64,000 bases of DNA from Dermatemys mawii (GCA_007922305.1 ML677341.1:67824663-67888662), one strand, 5' to 3'. Numbered from the stretch's first letter, positions 22,501 to 35,474 are shown. The notes: generated by a model not told the origin, from the sequence alone. A program made the numbers and translations.

Positions 22501-24457
22501 TCTAATCTGAGACAAACACTTAGCCTTACTGTAGTTAATAGCAAAACTATAACATCATCATTCTGATACATTTCATATGTGACCTGTTTGCCCTGGTCAA
22601 ACTTTAAACCACTGGTGTGCACCCTGCTGCCATGAACTAAAAGTTTTCTAGTGCCCTTTGGTTTATTCAGCTTTGAAACAACCGTAGATCAGAGTGCAAT
22701 AGGGAACTTTTGGTGCGCAGCAGCAGGGTCCATATGGACACGTAAGTGCACGGCAGGCTTATGTGGGTAGTTTTATACCTCAGCTTGCTGCAAACAAAAT
22801 ATTTGTGTAGAAAAGCCAGAATATAGGGATATTTAGATTAGAATGCCTGATAAGTGTTTGATCCTGCAAAGTGCTGAGTGATCTGGTCGTGATCCAGCAA
22901 AGTATATAAGCTGTGTGTAGTTCCATGTACTTTTAGCTCTTAATTTAACTTGGAAAATGAAAATAGACTGGCTCATTTTACATTGGTTTTCAGTCATTTT
23001 CATTTTCTTCTTTACCCCTACAATGCTGCAATATTTGGAATGCAAACACCACAGGAAACTGTTTACAGCTAAAACAATATGACTGTCACTGCTGTGTATA
23101 ATTACCCTCCCCATCTCAGGCATTTATTTATTTAAATAAAATCTGTGTTTTGTGCATAAACTGAAAAGGGCTATACATGGGGGCAGGGTTCTGTTGCATA
23201 GAGCCAGTTGCAGGTTTGGGACTGTAATTATTTCCCCAATGCTGTGGAAAGAAAGATTGGGGATGCAATCATTTAACAATAAATGTTGGGTTTTTAAAAT
23301 CCAACATAGTGTACCTGGGAAATTTTAAACCTGCATGTATAACTATAAGGAATTGTTTAAAAATATTTCTTGTCTTTGTTTTGGAATGAGGTTGCCAGTA
23401 AAAGGTGGATTTACCCTCCTTTCTGTAAAAATGGTTGCTCTTTCTTTTGAAAAGATAAGTAGCTACCTCATAGAGGTGGCCTGTTTGAAAAGATGGGTGT
23501 ATAATTTATTTTACAATAAAAATACAATCCATCAACATATAAATAGCTGAAATGATGCCAGATATGGCACAAATTATTCCCTTTTTATCAGGTATACATC
23601 TTAGCTTGCTTGCATTAAAGTGCCTAATTTGAAAATTAAAATAAAGGATGTGACTCCACCAATGCAGGAAGGAAATTCCCTAATATTGAAATGGTTAGAT
23701 GGTCCTGGAAACCTTACTGAAGGCTTTTTATTTCATAAAATGTCAAATAAATTGTGGTAACTGGAGTGATGATGAGATGGAGCCAGTAACCATTAAATAC
23801 TGGGTCTCTACTTCAGTGCTCCATTCCTGGTAATGATTTTGACAAGGTAAGAACAGTCACACAAAGCATCATGAGATCAGGTTTTTTTATTTTATTTTAT
23901 TTTATTTTATTGATTTCTCATTACTTAGCAGCCAAACATAGTGCATATGGTTTTGCATATATTGTCTTATGTTTTACATTATGTTGGTTGGAAAATGTAC
24001 AGACCAAAGGAGCAACCTAATGGACTGTAGCTTTAGTCCTGTGGGGTGCTGATCACCGCCAATATTCACTAACTTCCTCTGAAATGCCGAGGGTCCTCAG
24101 CTCCCAGTGATCAAGCTCATGTGATTACAGGACAAGATCTGGATAACTTTGAACTACATAGGCTTAATATATTTTTTCCTTTCATAATTTTCATTGTATT
24201 GTTTTTTAACCAGAATAGTGTGCAGCAGTGTATGCGGTTATTGTGAAATTCATGCCTTTCTTAGGTACCATACAAACTTGGCTTGATACTTTGCTATTCC
24301 TCTGGATCATAGAATTCACAACCATGATGTATACTGCAGTGTTATTTCTTGTATTTGCACTCACTTTTCCACAGAGAGCTGTTTTGAAAAAACTGTTGCT
24401 TTATTGTAACGCATTTGAAATATTACAAAATCTTACAAAGATTTATCTCTTGTTTAG
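22501..24457. other. Intron 7, right part
   Basis: A/T-rich intronic sequence. A (TTTTA)n microsatellite lies at 23882-23912. No exon or larger element recognised; the ORFs at 23335 and 24228 have no splice or codon support. Confidence 0.4.
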
Positions 24458-24656
24458 TTGCCATGGCCTCGTACTGTTACAGAACGGCTGCTGACAGAGA
24501 TGTTTGATGGCACTGCAGCCCATTTCCTTGCCATCTTAGAAGCTCTCTCTGATAGTAATAGACGAGTGTTGCGCCCTGCCCCACCTGTTCCTGATGAAAC
24601 TGAGATTCGTGATGTGGTTTCAGAGCTTTTTTTTGCAGGCATGGATATCTTGGCAG
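24458..24656 (+). CDS. CFAP54: CFAP54 exon 8 of window
   Basis: Acceptor TTGTTTAG| and donor GCAG|GTAATG. 199 bp, phase 0, ending one base into a Gly codon. Encodes LPWPRTVTERLLTEMFDGTA, then LAILEALSDSNRRVL, a Pro-rich linker and ELFFAGMDILA. The acidic-aromatic helices are characteristic of the family. Confidence 0.93.
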
Positions 24657-26045
24657 GTAATGGCATAAAAATGAAAATACACTGGTAAAGAACTTCAGTG
24701 TTTCTTATGCCCATAAAAGAAAAAACTCACCTGCAGAAGTATGTATTTCAGTTATAACCATAGCACTGATAAAATCAAACTTGATTATTTTTTAATTTTG
24801 CCTTCACAAAATTTGATGTAATTAAGTTAAAACCTTTGGCCAGATTCATCTCTCAGCTTTACTAGTGTATATCTGGAGTAATTCCTTGTACTTCATGGAA
24901 AGTCTGCATCTTTTCTGAATAGGTCAACATGGAATGGGTCTTTGTGATGACCCAGGTTAGGACCCACTTGATATATGCTTATTTGTATCCAGTCATTCCA
25001 GCACAGAGGATGCGGAGAGCGATTGTGGTCGCTATTTTAGCACATGGGCTGGAATGCTAGCATCCAGTGGGGTGCGATGCTGTCCTATAACCACGTTGTG
25101 ATGTAGGTTGTGATGGTGGATTCCACCCTTTGACATCCACTTCATTCCCTGAACAAAGTATATTTAGTCAAACTTTGTGTGGGGAGGAGTGAATTTCACC
25201 ATAAAAGAATATGTTTTATTGTTGGGAAAACATTTAAATAGCATCTGTTTAAAAAAAAACATGCACAAATCAACTAATCATGTAGTTAAAATCACAGCTG
25301 ATGGCTGCACATTTATCTTGGGATGTGCTGACAAGTCTCTTTTGTGCAAATTTCATGTTGCAGTAGGTCTTTGACAGCCAGGTGCTTAATTGCTCATTAT
25401 TATATGTCAGCCCAGAATGTTTCAAATTGTTAACCAAAGGTCTTTATTTCTTAGAATTGCACTGGCACTGCTTAAAGCATTTTTAATCTCATGTGTTTGG
25501 GTATATAGAGCAAGTCATTTGCTGTCCTAAGTCACACCTATGCCTCCTCCTCTCCCAACTTTAACTTCAGTTGCATGAGTGTAATTTCAAAGATAATCTA
25601 TGTAATCCAGTTTATTTACCACATAAAATAGTTGTTCAAAAGGACACTTAAGGAGCCAAATTTGCACTTATTTTCACCCCAGGCCTCTTCATTTAAGTAT
25701 AAATAAGGACAGAATTAGAACCATGGAGTGGAAGATGTTTTGGTAATAACATAATATATATAAAGTAAATATATTTAATAACTGTATTTTACTTCCAAGA
25801 TCATTATGACTAAAGTTGGTCAGAAGTTTTCAAACAAAACATTTTTCTGTCAGAAAATGCTGATAATCAAAATAAAAATATTTTTGTGGAAATGTGTTGG
25901 TTTTATTGAATCTTCCAACAGAAACCAGGCAGGCTTCCTGATGGGTTGTTTTTTGGTATTGTGGGCTGCCACAGAGCTGGTATCCTGGAAGCTCTGGGAG
26001 CCCGGGTTTGAGCAGTGTTGTCGGGGCTTCCTAGCTTTTGGGTAG
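24657..26045. other. Intron 8, left part
   Basis: Unclassified A/T-rich sequence; small AGATTCATCTC / TGGAGTAATTCC words near 24840-24890 recall the palindromic repeats listed elsewhere. No gene. Confidence 0.35.
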
Positions 26046-28090
26046 TTAAATCCTAATGAGGAAAACAGAAAGGAGCATAAACTCTGGCAAGTGAAGTGTA
26101 AAAATATAATTAAGAAGGCCAAAAAAGAATGTGAAGAATAGCTAGTCAAAGACTCAAACAGTAATAGCAATTTTTTTTAAGTACATCAGAAGCAGGAAGC
26201 CTGCTAAACAACAGTGGGGCCTTTGGATGATCGAGATGCTAAAGGAGCATTCAAGAATGATGAAGCCATTGCAAAGAAACTAAATGAATTCTTTGCACTG
26301 GTCTTCATGGCTGAGGATGTGAGGGCGATTCCCCAAACTGAGCCATTCTTTTTGGATGACAAATCTGAGAACTGTCCCAGATTGAGGTATCATTAGATGA
26401 GAGTTTGGAACAAATTGGTAAACTAAACAGTAATAAATCACCAGGACCAGATGGTATTCACCCAAGTGCTCTGAAGGAACTCAAATGTAAAATTTCAGAA
26501 CAGTTAACTGTGGTTTGTAACCTATCATTTAAACCAGTTTTGGTACCAAATGATTGGAGGATAGCTAATGTGATGCCAATTTTTAAAAAGGGCTCCAGAG
26601 GTGATCCTGGCAATTACAGGCCAGTAAGTCTGCTTCAGTACCAGGCAAACTGGTTGAAACTATAGTAAAAAAGTAAAAAAAGAATTGTCAGACACATAGA
26701 TAAACACAGTTTGTTAGGGAAGAGTCAACATAGTTTTTGTATAGGGAAATCGAGCCTCACCAATCTACTAGAATTCTTTGAGGGGCCCAACAAGCATGTG
26801 GACAAGAGGGATCCAGTGGATATAGTGTACTTAGATATTCAGAAAGCCTTTGACAAGGTCCCTCACCAAAGCCTCTTAAGCAAAGTAAGCTGTCATGGGA
26901 TAAAAGGGAAGGTCCTCTCATGGATTGGTAACTGGTTTAAAGATAGGAAACAAAGGGTAGGAATAAATGGTCAGTTTTCAGAATGGAGAGAGGTAAATAG
27001 TGGTGTCCCTCAAGGGTTTGTACTGGGACCGGTACTATTCAACATATTCAAAAATGATCTGGTGGCAAAGTGTGCAGATGATACAAAACTATTCAAGACA
27101 GTTAAGTCCCCAAGCAGACTGTGAAGAGATACAAAGGGATCTCTGAGTGACTAGGCAACAAAAGGGCAGATGAAATTCAATGTTGATTAAATGGCAAAGT
27201 AATGCATATTGGAAACATAATCCTAACTATACATATGAAACGATGGGGTCTAAATTAGCTGTTACCACTCAAGAGAGATCTTGCCATCACTGTGGATAGT
27301 TTTCTGAAAACATACACTGAAGGTTCAGTGGCAATCAAAAATACTAACAGAATGTTGGGAATTGTCAGGAAAGGGATAGATAATAAGACATATAATATCA
27401 TATTGCCTCTATATAAATCCATGATATGCCCACATCTTGAATACTGCTTGCAGATGTGGTTGCCTCATCTCAAAAAAGATATACAGTATTGGAATTGGAA
27501 AAGATTCTGAAAAGGATAACACAAATTATTAGAGGTATAGAATGGCTTCCATATGAGTAGAGATTAATGAGACTGGGACTTTTCATCTTGGAAAAGAGAC
27601 GACTAAGGAGGGGATATGATAAAGGTCTATAAAATCATGGCTGATGTGGAGAAAGTAAATAAGGAAGCATTATTTAGTGCTTCTCATAACACAAGAACTA
27701 GGAATTACCAAATTAAATTAATAGGCAGCAGGTTTAAAACAAACAAAAGGAAGTATTTCTTCACATAATGCACAGTTAACCTGTGGAACTCTTAGCAACA
27801 GGAAGTTGTGAAGACCAAGACTATAACAGGATTCAGAATAGAACTATATAAATTAATGGAGCATAGATTCGTCAATGGCTATTAGGCATGATGAACAGGG
27901 ATGGTGTCCCTATCCTCTGTTTGCCAGAAACTGGAAATTGGCGACAGGATGGATCACTTGATGATTACCTCTTCTGTTCATTCTCTCTGGGGCACCTTGC
28001 ATTGGCCACCATCAAAAGACAGGATACTGGGCTAGATGGAACTTTTGTCTGACCCAGTAGGGCTGTTCTTAAGTTCTTATGTTCTTATGT
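26046..28090 (+). mobile_element. CR1/L2-clade LINE, 5'-truncated, degenerate
   Basis: Carries reverse transcriptase blocks in order: NKSPGPDGIHPSALKEL (26432), MPIFKKGSRGDPGNYRPVSL (26573), the finger block beginning [17 protein letters not shown] (26827), [16 protein letters not shown] (27004) and ADDTKLF (27073), where the usual first residue of the box is Cys. The C-terminal PLYKSMICPHLEYC block follows at about 27400. The 3' end is a repeat of GTTCTTAT (28069-28090). Frame changes and stops break it into at least three pieces. The endonuclease half is missing, the usual outcome of 5' truncation. Same sense as CFAP54. Confidence 0.85.
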
Positions 28091-28376
28091 AGTCCATAAA
28101 GTGGGCTGCCTGAGCTCTGGGCAGTTTGGGGAGACTCATTCATTTTGTTGAGAAAAAGTCAAAACAGAATGTCTTTTTTGGTTTTTCAAATGAAAATTTT
28201 GGACTCACTTTGTTCCATATGAATTTTGAAGTTGCGAGTTTTCATTATGATTTTTTTTTATTTCAAAATTTCCTGCACAACAGTAATTCTGGTTTGTGAG
28301 CAGTTCTGATTATGACTAAATAAAATATAACATCAAATAAATTGTATTATTATCTAATGAGTTACTTTTGTTATAG

Positions 28377-28472
28377 GTGGTGGCAGCTTTGCTAGTACAC
28401 AAGGAAGTTATTGTACTGAGTTTTCTGGTGTAATAAATGCATCATCAACACTTCTGCAGCTTATATTAACAG
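28377..28472 (+). CDS. CFAP54: CFAP54 exon 9 of window
   Basis: Acceptor TTATAG| and donor ACAG|GTAAAT, 96 bp, entering two bases into a Gly codon and leaving one base into the next. Encodes GGGSFASTQGSYCTEFSG and ASSTLLQLILT. Found by phase and splice signals; no ORF covers it alone. Confidence 0.85.
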
Positions 28473-29584
28473 GTAAATTCGTTTGGGTTTTCAAAGCATT
28501 TTGAACCCAGTCATGCAAACTCTCAGCATGCCAAACTCCAACGGTAGTTCTATGCCTACAAAGTTTGCAAGATCCTACTTTCTATTAGTATTCAGGCAAT
28601 CAGAACTAATAATTAAATATTGCTTCCATTTTAATTACAAATCTATTATAAACTTTACTGAAGTAGCAAGTTATAAACATACATGCATTATAATAAAATG
28701 CTACTACTTTGAACATATATAGCACATTTGATCCAGAGATCCTCAAGTGGTTTACAAATATCAAAGGCCAACTTCTGATGTTATAACTGTGAGATGTGCT
28801 TAGGGAGGAGAGAGGGATGGACATGGCTGAGTAGAGAGTCCTTGAGTCATCATTTCTGTGCAAAGCAGGATGACATGGCCTTCAAGCAGTCCTTAGTGCT
28901 CCTTTGAAAAGAGACCTGTTGCCAAATATTAATCTAACCCTCTTCCCAGTACCGTCAACCAAAGGAATTCCCTTTGGAGCTCACTCTCTAGAATGCTGTC
29001 TTGGGACTGTGGAACACTGCTGAATGTACTGCCTGGGGCTCTTGCCTGTGTCAGAAGGGAGTATTAGACTCCCTATTCTGCCCTGTTCCTACATGGATTC
29101 ACTTGAGAGGGTAGGGAGAAGAGGCTCCCCATTATGTATATGTATATGCACATATAGCAATGAGAACTATTCAGCCATCTTTGCACAAGTTTTTCACATT
29201 CCTAAAAGTAATAATTGGAAGGAGGGGGATGTGTGGGGACTGTGGTTGCAACCATTTTGAGGTTATTTCTGGAGGTGGGTAGAATTAGGTCCATGACTTC
29301 ATCAAAAATACTCATTAATGTTGACAGCAACGTGGACTTTTGGAATGTAACATGACAATGCAGGTATGGCAGTCCAGTCTTAGAAACACTGAAAAATATC
29401 CAGCAGTATAATACAAAAAGTCTATTTTGTGGAGACAGTGAGAAATACCTCAAGATTGTTCAATGTCTGCAGAATTCTTGTGTGGAATCTTAGCTTTGTA
29501 TTACACAGATGCTAAAAATAGCTTTAACTTTACTGAGTGTTGTATTTTAAAAAAGAATCATATTTTTATTTGCCATTGCTGCAG
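28473..29584. other. Intron 9
   Basis: Contains a possible old repeat around 28715-28870 (GATCCAGAGATCCTCAAGTG then GGTTTACAAA). Otherwise unclassified. Ends in a T-rich tract and GCTGCAG acceptor. Confidence 0.4.
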
Positions 29585-29697
29585 GGAAAAATGGTGTTTC
29601 TGGAGAAGCTGCTATGAAGTTTATGAAGTTAGCTTTCAGCTATGAAGAGTGGGATGTATTTGATTCTAGCGTTGGACTAATTGCTAATTTTCTTCAG
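29585..29697 (+). CDS. CFAP54: CFAP54 exon 10 of window
   Basis: Acceptor TGCTGCAG| and donor CAG|GTAATC, 113 bp, completing a Gly codon and ending in phase 0. Encodes GEAAMKFMKLAFSYEEWDVF and SSVGLIANFLQ, a strongly helical stretch with conserved aromatic residues. Confidence 0.92.
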
Positions 29698-29802
29698 GTA
29701 ATCCAAATTTACTGTACGGTATATATGAGGGTATTAAAATGGACTTCGGTTCATAAATTATTAAGGCAAATTTCCATTACCTATTTCTGTTTAAACTATT
29801 AG

Positions 29803-29974
29803 AATCAAGATGATCCAACATGGAAGAGAGCAGAAATGGAACTCAGGCTTATTATTGCAATGCAGCCTCTAGTGTCTTCAAGAAGATCTAAACATGGCCT
29901 CTCTGTCCAGGAAAATATTTTCAAGGAAGCCACGGTATCTCGCAGTTCTGGAAGAAGAACAATTGCACTTCAAG
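29803..29974 (+). CDS. CFAP54: CFAP54 exon 11 of window
   Basis: Acceptor AACTATTAG| (weak pyrimidine tract) and donor CAAG|GTGTGT, 172 bp, leaving one base into a Glu codon. Encodes NQDDPTWKRAEMELRLIIAM and a basic Ser/Arg-rich tail RSSGRRTIALQ. Intron 10 before it is only 105 bp. Confidence 0.88.
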
Positions 29975-30620
29975 GTGTGTTGTAGACAGCTACAGCTATT
30001 AGCTGAAATAATTATATTTCAGATATAATTTTTTCAGCAAGAAGTTTTGTTATTTGTCATGGAGAAGTTCTTTAAAATACAGTATAAAAATTTCTGCCAC
30101 TGTAACTAACAGTTAAGAAATTATGACCTACTGAACTGTGTTTTATTTTCTTTCACTTGTGAAAACATGACTTCATGACATTTCCAATAAATGGGAGACA
30201 ATCTAACTAATATTTTCAGACAGTTTTCCAGGAAAAAAATGAGCCTGGGATGGAACAGACTTGTATGATTTTATTTTGCACTCTCTTATGGTTCGTATAT
30301 CTGAGATTTCTTTTCATTTAAACAGGAAGAACTCGTTAGTGTGCTGTCATTTAAATCTGTATTCTGGCACCCACAAAATTACTTGCATCTTGAAAACATT
30401 CCATGTACCAAAATGGTAATATGCATTCTTCACAAAAGTGAGGAATGTGTAAAATGGGGAACATGCTTCTCCTTCATATTTACTATTTCCTAACCTAAAC
30501 TGTACTGCAGCTGGTGCAAATTGGAGCAGCTGCATTGAAAACATCATGTTTTTATGAAATTTGTATGAGGAAATAATATCTTGATTTTACTTCTTCCTCC
30601 TTTATCAATTGTGACTGTAG
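29975..30620. other. Intron 11, nothing recognised
   Basis: A/T-rich intron of 646 bp without an identifiable element. Confidence 0.5.
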
Positions 30621-30706
30621 AAGCATCCCTAAAGCCTGGAGACCCTTCTGATGAGCTTGTCACTTTGGCAACCACACTGTTTTCCTGTGTATGTACATCT
30701 AAGCAG
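30621..30706 (+). CDS. CFAP54: CFAP54 exon 12 of window
   Basis: Acceptor GACTGTAG| and donor CAG|GTATAA, 86 bp, completing the Glu codon and ending in phase 0. Encodes EASLKPGDPSDELVTLATTL and FSCVCTSKQ. Found by phase continuity into TLQPDKEILVDIVMFLWQKC. Confidence 0.9.
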
Positions 30707-30764
30707 GTATAAAATAATGATGCACATTTCTTCTGTAGGCAGTACTTGCTGCTGTGTCTGTCAA

Positions 30765-31195
30765 ATGATTAGGACTTGGGCAGTCATGCCTAGTGATTGG
30801 AGCAGGAGCCAGGCCCAATGATCAGAGCTGGAGTCATGTCTAGCAGTTAGAACAGGAGTTGGGGCAGCCAGGAATCAGAACCCAGGGTGAGAGCTGGAGT
30901 CAAGGGCCAGGTGCCAGAGCCAAGGGTCAGAATCAAAGTCAGAGGTCAGGAATCAGAGTCAAGGGTCAGAACTGGGTTACCTGGAGAGAACAAAGGCAGG
31001 AGCAGAAGCTAATAGAGGTGTTAGGAAGTGCTTTGAGCAGCCTCTGGACTGCTGCAGGGCCTCAGAGACTCCTCCAATCAATCAGTTGACACAGCTAATC
31101 AGGCAGCCTACTACAGGTCAGCTGCACTCATTAGGTTGCCTGGAGACTGGCTCTGCAGCAGACTCTCATTCCTGACAATACCAATATATGTAATT
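30765..31195. mobile_element. LTR-like repeat with short tandem repeats
   Basis: Contains repeated GAGTCAAGGGTCAGA / GGAATCAGA words (30890-30990) and then CAGGCAGCCTACTACAGGTC. I recall such sequences from turtle LTRs. Termini are unclear (right side near GCTCTGCAGCAGACTCTCAT), so the extent is approximate. Confidence 0.4.
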
Positions 31196-32607
31196 CCAGG
31201 TCAGGGGAAGGTCTGCAGAGCTGACAAGCTTTACAAATTACAACAAAAATGAAATTAATTAATGCATAAGAAAATAGATTGATTGTGATTTATCTGTTTT
31301 AATATACTTTTTATTATGATTGGTCCTATGTATTTATACTAGTTTTATAAAATTATTAAAGCCATTTTCAAAAATTAGTGGGCTAACTGCAATTTTCTAA
31401 TAATCAAGGAAGGAGACCCAAATTCCTTTTTGCTGTGTTGCACTCAGGGAAGCAAATGTGCTCAAATATGGTGGAGTGTATGTAGAGCATTAGGGTGTAT
31501 AGGCTAAAGCTCCAGTTAGCACAACTTATCAGCTGCTTACAGGACCACTCTGTAGTGTGGATGCAGGTTAAAACCACTTGAGTGCTGTTAGTTCTTCACT
31601 GCCTTCCCACAATTCCTCCTGTGTGCCTAGAAAGGACAGACAAGTTCTCCTACAATTCACCAGGAAAGAATTCATAGACTGGTTGAGCTTACTTCAGTGC
31701 AAAGACTCTTGGGGTACAACCCCAGAAGAGTTAGTATCACACATGAGTGCAACACCACCATTGCAGTTCAAGTGTTATTTTTCAGTATGGCTGCTCTAAT
31801 GCAACGTACACTAACTCGAGAGAAGTAACTCCAGTGTAGATAACTTTAGTTAACAGTGCAGTGAAGACATACTCATGTTTTATATGCTAACACATTTTTA
31901 AACAGCAGTTAACTTAGACAGTTTTTAACACCTTTACAAATATAGGTGTAACCAGATAAAATGTATTTCAAGGTGTTAAAATGCATCTTTACTAGGAGAT
32001 AATATGCTTTTAAAAAACTCTTATTTAAGATGTGTTTGCTGGCATATTTTCCTAGTCTCCATAAGGCCATAATGATAGCCCATAATGTTTGTGGCAAACT
32101 GGGAGCTTATACTGCGGTAATTCTAAGCGGAAAAGAAAAGACAACACTTTTATGCTTTCAACGTAAAAATCACACTTATGTTTTTTATTTACTGTTGCTC
32201 AAGCAACTCTTTAGGTTAATATAACTAGTAACCCATATTATTTTTCATATTTTCCCAGTTTGTTTACTTGTTGCAGCACTTTGCATGTGGTCAGTTTTGC
32301 TGTTTCCCTGTATAGTCAATTACTGTACCTTTTTCTTTGTGTGAATCTTTCACATAGCAACAAAGGAAAATAAATTATGAAAAAGTATTATGCCTCATCC
32401 CAAATTGGCAGGTGGCAGCAGGGACAGATATTATACTTGAAACTGCTCTTAACTCTTCTTAAAAAAATATTGGCTAGTTTTCATGTTGATGGCATCCCAT
32501 ATAAGAACACTAAATGTGGCAAAGTATAAATTGGCTTACTTTCTGTACTAAAACCTAATTTATCTGCACTTGTTTATGCAGCTATTGTAACATCTTTTTT
32601 TTTCCAG
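31196..32607. other. Intron 12, right part
   Basis: Around 31490-31875 lies a likely old MITE (GTAGTGTGGATGCAGGTTAA on the left, CCAGTGTAGATAACTTTAGT and CAGTGAAGACATACTC on the right). The rest is A/T-rich and unclassified. Confidence 0.35.
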
Positions 32608-32742
32608 ACTCTCCAACCAGATAAAGAAATACTTGTTGATATAGTAATGTTTCTGTGGCAGAAGTGCAAAGTGGGAGTTCAGCGGATCCAAATGAGTGGA
32701 AGTTCCTACTTAAAATATATCTACAAATTCAAAGCTTACAAA
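32608..32742 (+). CDS. CFAP54: CFAP54 exon 13 of window
   Basis: Acceptor TTTTTCCAG| after a strong T tract; donor AAA|GTACTT is weak. 135 bp, phase 0 to 0. Encodes LQPDKEILVDIVMFLWQKC and RIQMSGSSYLKYIYKFKAYK. The 3' border is chosen because the next exon starts in phase 0 with WVHILWIINEVIH; no better GT in the right phase is nearby. Confidence 0.87.
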
Positions 32743-34573
32743 GTACTTCTTTTTTCTTATTCTGTTTCCATTTACATGGATGCATTCTACAATAGCTAAC
32801 TCAGGCTAAAATTTAGGTCTCAAATCGCAGATGTATATTTTTCCTTTTGATAAAGACCTAACTCCCATTAGTTACAAATGAGAGTTGTGTTCTTTCTGCT
32901 AGGGATGTAATTCCAAACTGGTACGTATACATTGTAAAGTATAAAAAAATGCACTAATTTTAATGACAGTATTTTTCATTTCTCCACTATTTTTTCTTCA
33001 CATGTATATACATATTCTTAGTAATGTCATTACTGGGATGAGAAAAACCCTCCTTCACTCCCACCTCAAAGCACCTTAAAAAAAAAAGAGAGAGAGAGAG
33101 ACAAGGCAGACAACTGATCTCTGTTCCATTTCTCTGTGAAGTATAGTCTGTTATCAGGGAATAGTCAGGCAAAATGAAAATAACAGATTGTAAAAAGTGG
33201 TTGGATACACAGTGTTAGGGGAATCACTTTCCACACACATGTTCTTGTTCTTATTGAAAGGAAAAGTCATGTGGTTCAAGGAAATCCCCCAAATACTGTG
33301 GGGCAGCAATGAGTCTGTGAGCGTGGGTCAGCTGACTCGGTCTTGAATTATGGGGCAGAAAATAGCAATGTAGATGTTATTTTCTAAGACAAACCTATCT
33401 TGCTCAGTTCCCGAGCCCTGGCTCCAGCCTGAGTGGGAATGTCTACACTGCTATTTTTAGCCCCATAGCACAAGTCCGAATCAGTTGACCCAGACTCTGA
33501 GACTTGCAGCTGTGGGTTTATTGGTTTTTTTTGCAGAGTAGATGTACCTTCTGGGTACAACAGACAACTTGTAGCTCAGGGGAAAGGAGGTTATGAAAAG
33601 GTGGGAAGGCAGAGATGGCTTTGAGCCAGTTTGATCTTGGTCTGCTCCAAAGGCTGAAGGGGCCCCTGCTGTAATTAAACACAGACTCCTGTGGGCCTAT
33701 ATGAGTTACAACAGCTTCCTGGAGTTGACCTGTGGACTGCAACACTGCCAAGAATATCTATAGCCCTGTGACCCTGCCCCAGGCACCCTTCTCTCCCCAA
33801 GCACATGAGGGCTTCAGAAGGGATCTTTGAACGGCAGCTTTATGGCTGTCATTTTCTGTGCCCAGGCCAGGAGTATTGGCGTATTAAAACCCTTTTATGA
33901 TGCTCCTCCCTTTTACCTAGCATAAAGGAACTGGAGTGGGGTTAAGGATCTCATCCTATATAAGGATCACTCTAGGGCACAAACAATATTGGATCATATG
34001 ATCCAATGGCTTCCATGCCTAGAAGGTGACAACCACTATTTTCCTTGTAATGACTGCTTCCAAATTCTATGCACCTGATGAAATCTGTTGTGGGATTTGG
34101 TATCCTGTCATACCAACATATAGTACAACAGGTGTCTCATTCAAAACACATGCAAAACATCTGCAAAGTAAAAACCAAATAAAAAACAAACAAAAGAACT
34201 TATGATCTGAAGGAATGTCAGAGGAATCATGGAAAAGTGAAAATACTACATGTCATAACTCAGAAAATCAAAGCAAGTTACTACACATAACTGATAAATC
34301 AATGTTCCTATATATTAAGGTTTATATTTTGCCTAACTTTTGTGCAGGTACATGGGGCTTAGGGAGATGCAAGGAATTTCCTCTCCCTTTTGTGTCCTTT
34401 TTTCACAAGGGCCAACTACTATCATATTCCATGTGTTATGATCAATCTACAAGTGTCTCTAAACAATTTGGTGTGCAAAAAATCATCAGTGTTTGGAATA
34501 CATAAATATGAATATCTTTTTTTAAGTTTTCTGAACTGCTTTAAGATTCTTGCTTTATATATTTTTCTTCTAG
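32743..34573. other. Intron 13
   Basis: Contains a short (AG)n run near 33082-33102 and the palindromic MITE at 33301-33516. The rest is unclassified. Confidence 0.4.
33301..33516. mobile_element. Palindromic MITE
   Basis: Left GTGGGTCAGCTGACTCGG and TTATGGGGC are inverted against right GCCCCATAGCA and CCGAATCAGTTGACCCA. GGGAATGTCTACACTGC occurs inside. Design and words resemble the element at 4019-4220. Confidence 0.6.
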
Positions 34574-34721
34574 TGGGTTCACATACTTTGGATAATAAAT
34601 GAAGTAATTCACAGCAGTAACATAGGAGATGCTAATGTTGTAGTGCTTGCAGAGGTCACATTACGTCTGACTGCAATATTGGAGAACATAGCTGATTGTG
34701 CAAATAAATCTGCAAAAACAG
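34574..34721 (+). CDS. CFAP54: CFAP54 exon 14 of window
   Basis: Acceptor TCTTCTAG| and donor ACAG|GTGAAA, 148 bp, phase 0, leaving one base into a Gly codon. Encodes WVHILWIINEVIHSSNIGDA and VLAEVTLRLTAILENIADC. Helical with hydrophobic heptads. Confidence 0.92.
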
Positions 34722-35006
34722 GTGAAATGTTCAACTGGGTAATGGGAGTGTTATTGGTAGTAGGTATAGACGGAATATCTAAATATAATGTATAATTTGC
34801 TATTCAGTTTTCTTTTTTGTTGGCCATTTTCTGAATTGAATTCTGAGATAGATTTTCAAATATTTATTTGTTTGGTTGGTTGTTGATAGCAGCATGTTTG
34901 ATTTTAAATAATTGCCTTTAAATTGATTTTAAATAAATGCTATAAAATATAAATGTTTTAGACATAAGTTGGTGAGTGTGACAGATGCCCTTCATTCAGG
35001 ATAAAT

Positions 35007-35284
35007 CAGCGGTTTTCAAACTGGGGATCACGACCCCCTGGGGGGTTGCGGGCCGATTCCCGGGGGGTCGTGAGCTCCCTGTGCCACTGAAGTGCCATCG
35101 AATACAACACTTCCGCTTTCAACTGCACTTCGGCGGACACTGTGAAGCGCACAGCATGTCCACTGAAATGCTGCTGAAAGTGGAAGTGCTGTACTCATCG
35201 GCATTTCGGCGGACATGCATGGGTTGTGGCAGCCCGCGGGGAACAGAAAAAGGGCCGCCGCACCGAAAACTTTGAGAACCACCA
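35007..35284. mobile_element. hAT MITE with perfect 8-bp target duplication
   Basis: Starts CAGCGGTTTTCAAAC and ends AACTTTGAGAACCACCA, imperfect inverted repeats of the hAT type. It is flanked on both sides by GGATAAAT (34999-35006 and 35285-35292), the 8-bp duplication expected for hAT. 278 bp, non-coding; an internal inverted pair TTTCGGCGGACA / GCACTTCGGCGGACA adds repeat structure. Confidence 0.88.
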
Positions 35285-35474
35285 GGATAAATGGAAGAAG
35301 CAGTAAAGCTCCTTTATGGAGTAAGATAGCTGGAGGCAATATGAGCTGTCACCCAAAACACAGAACATATGCAAGGCCAATCAGAAACAGCTATGTGGGC
35401 AGAGGAGTTTCTCTGGGTTTTGCTGGATGGAGGTATGTCTGTTTGTGAGATGAATCTCTGAGAAGTATCCAGAG

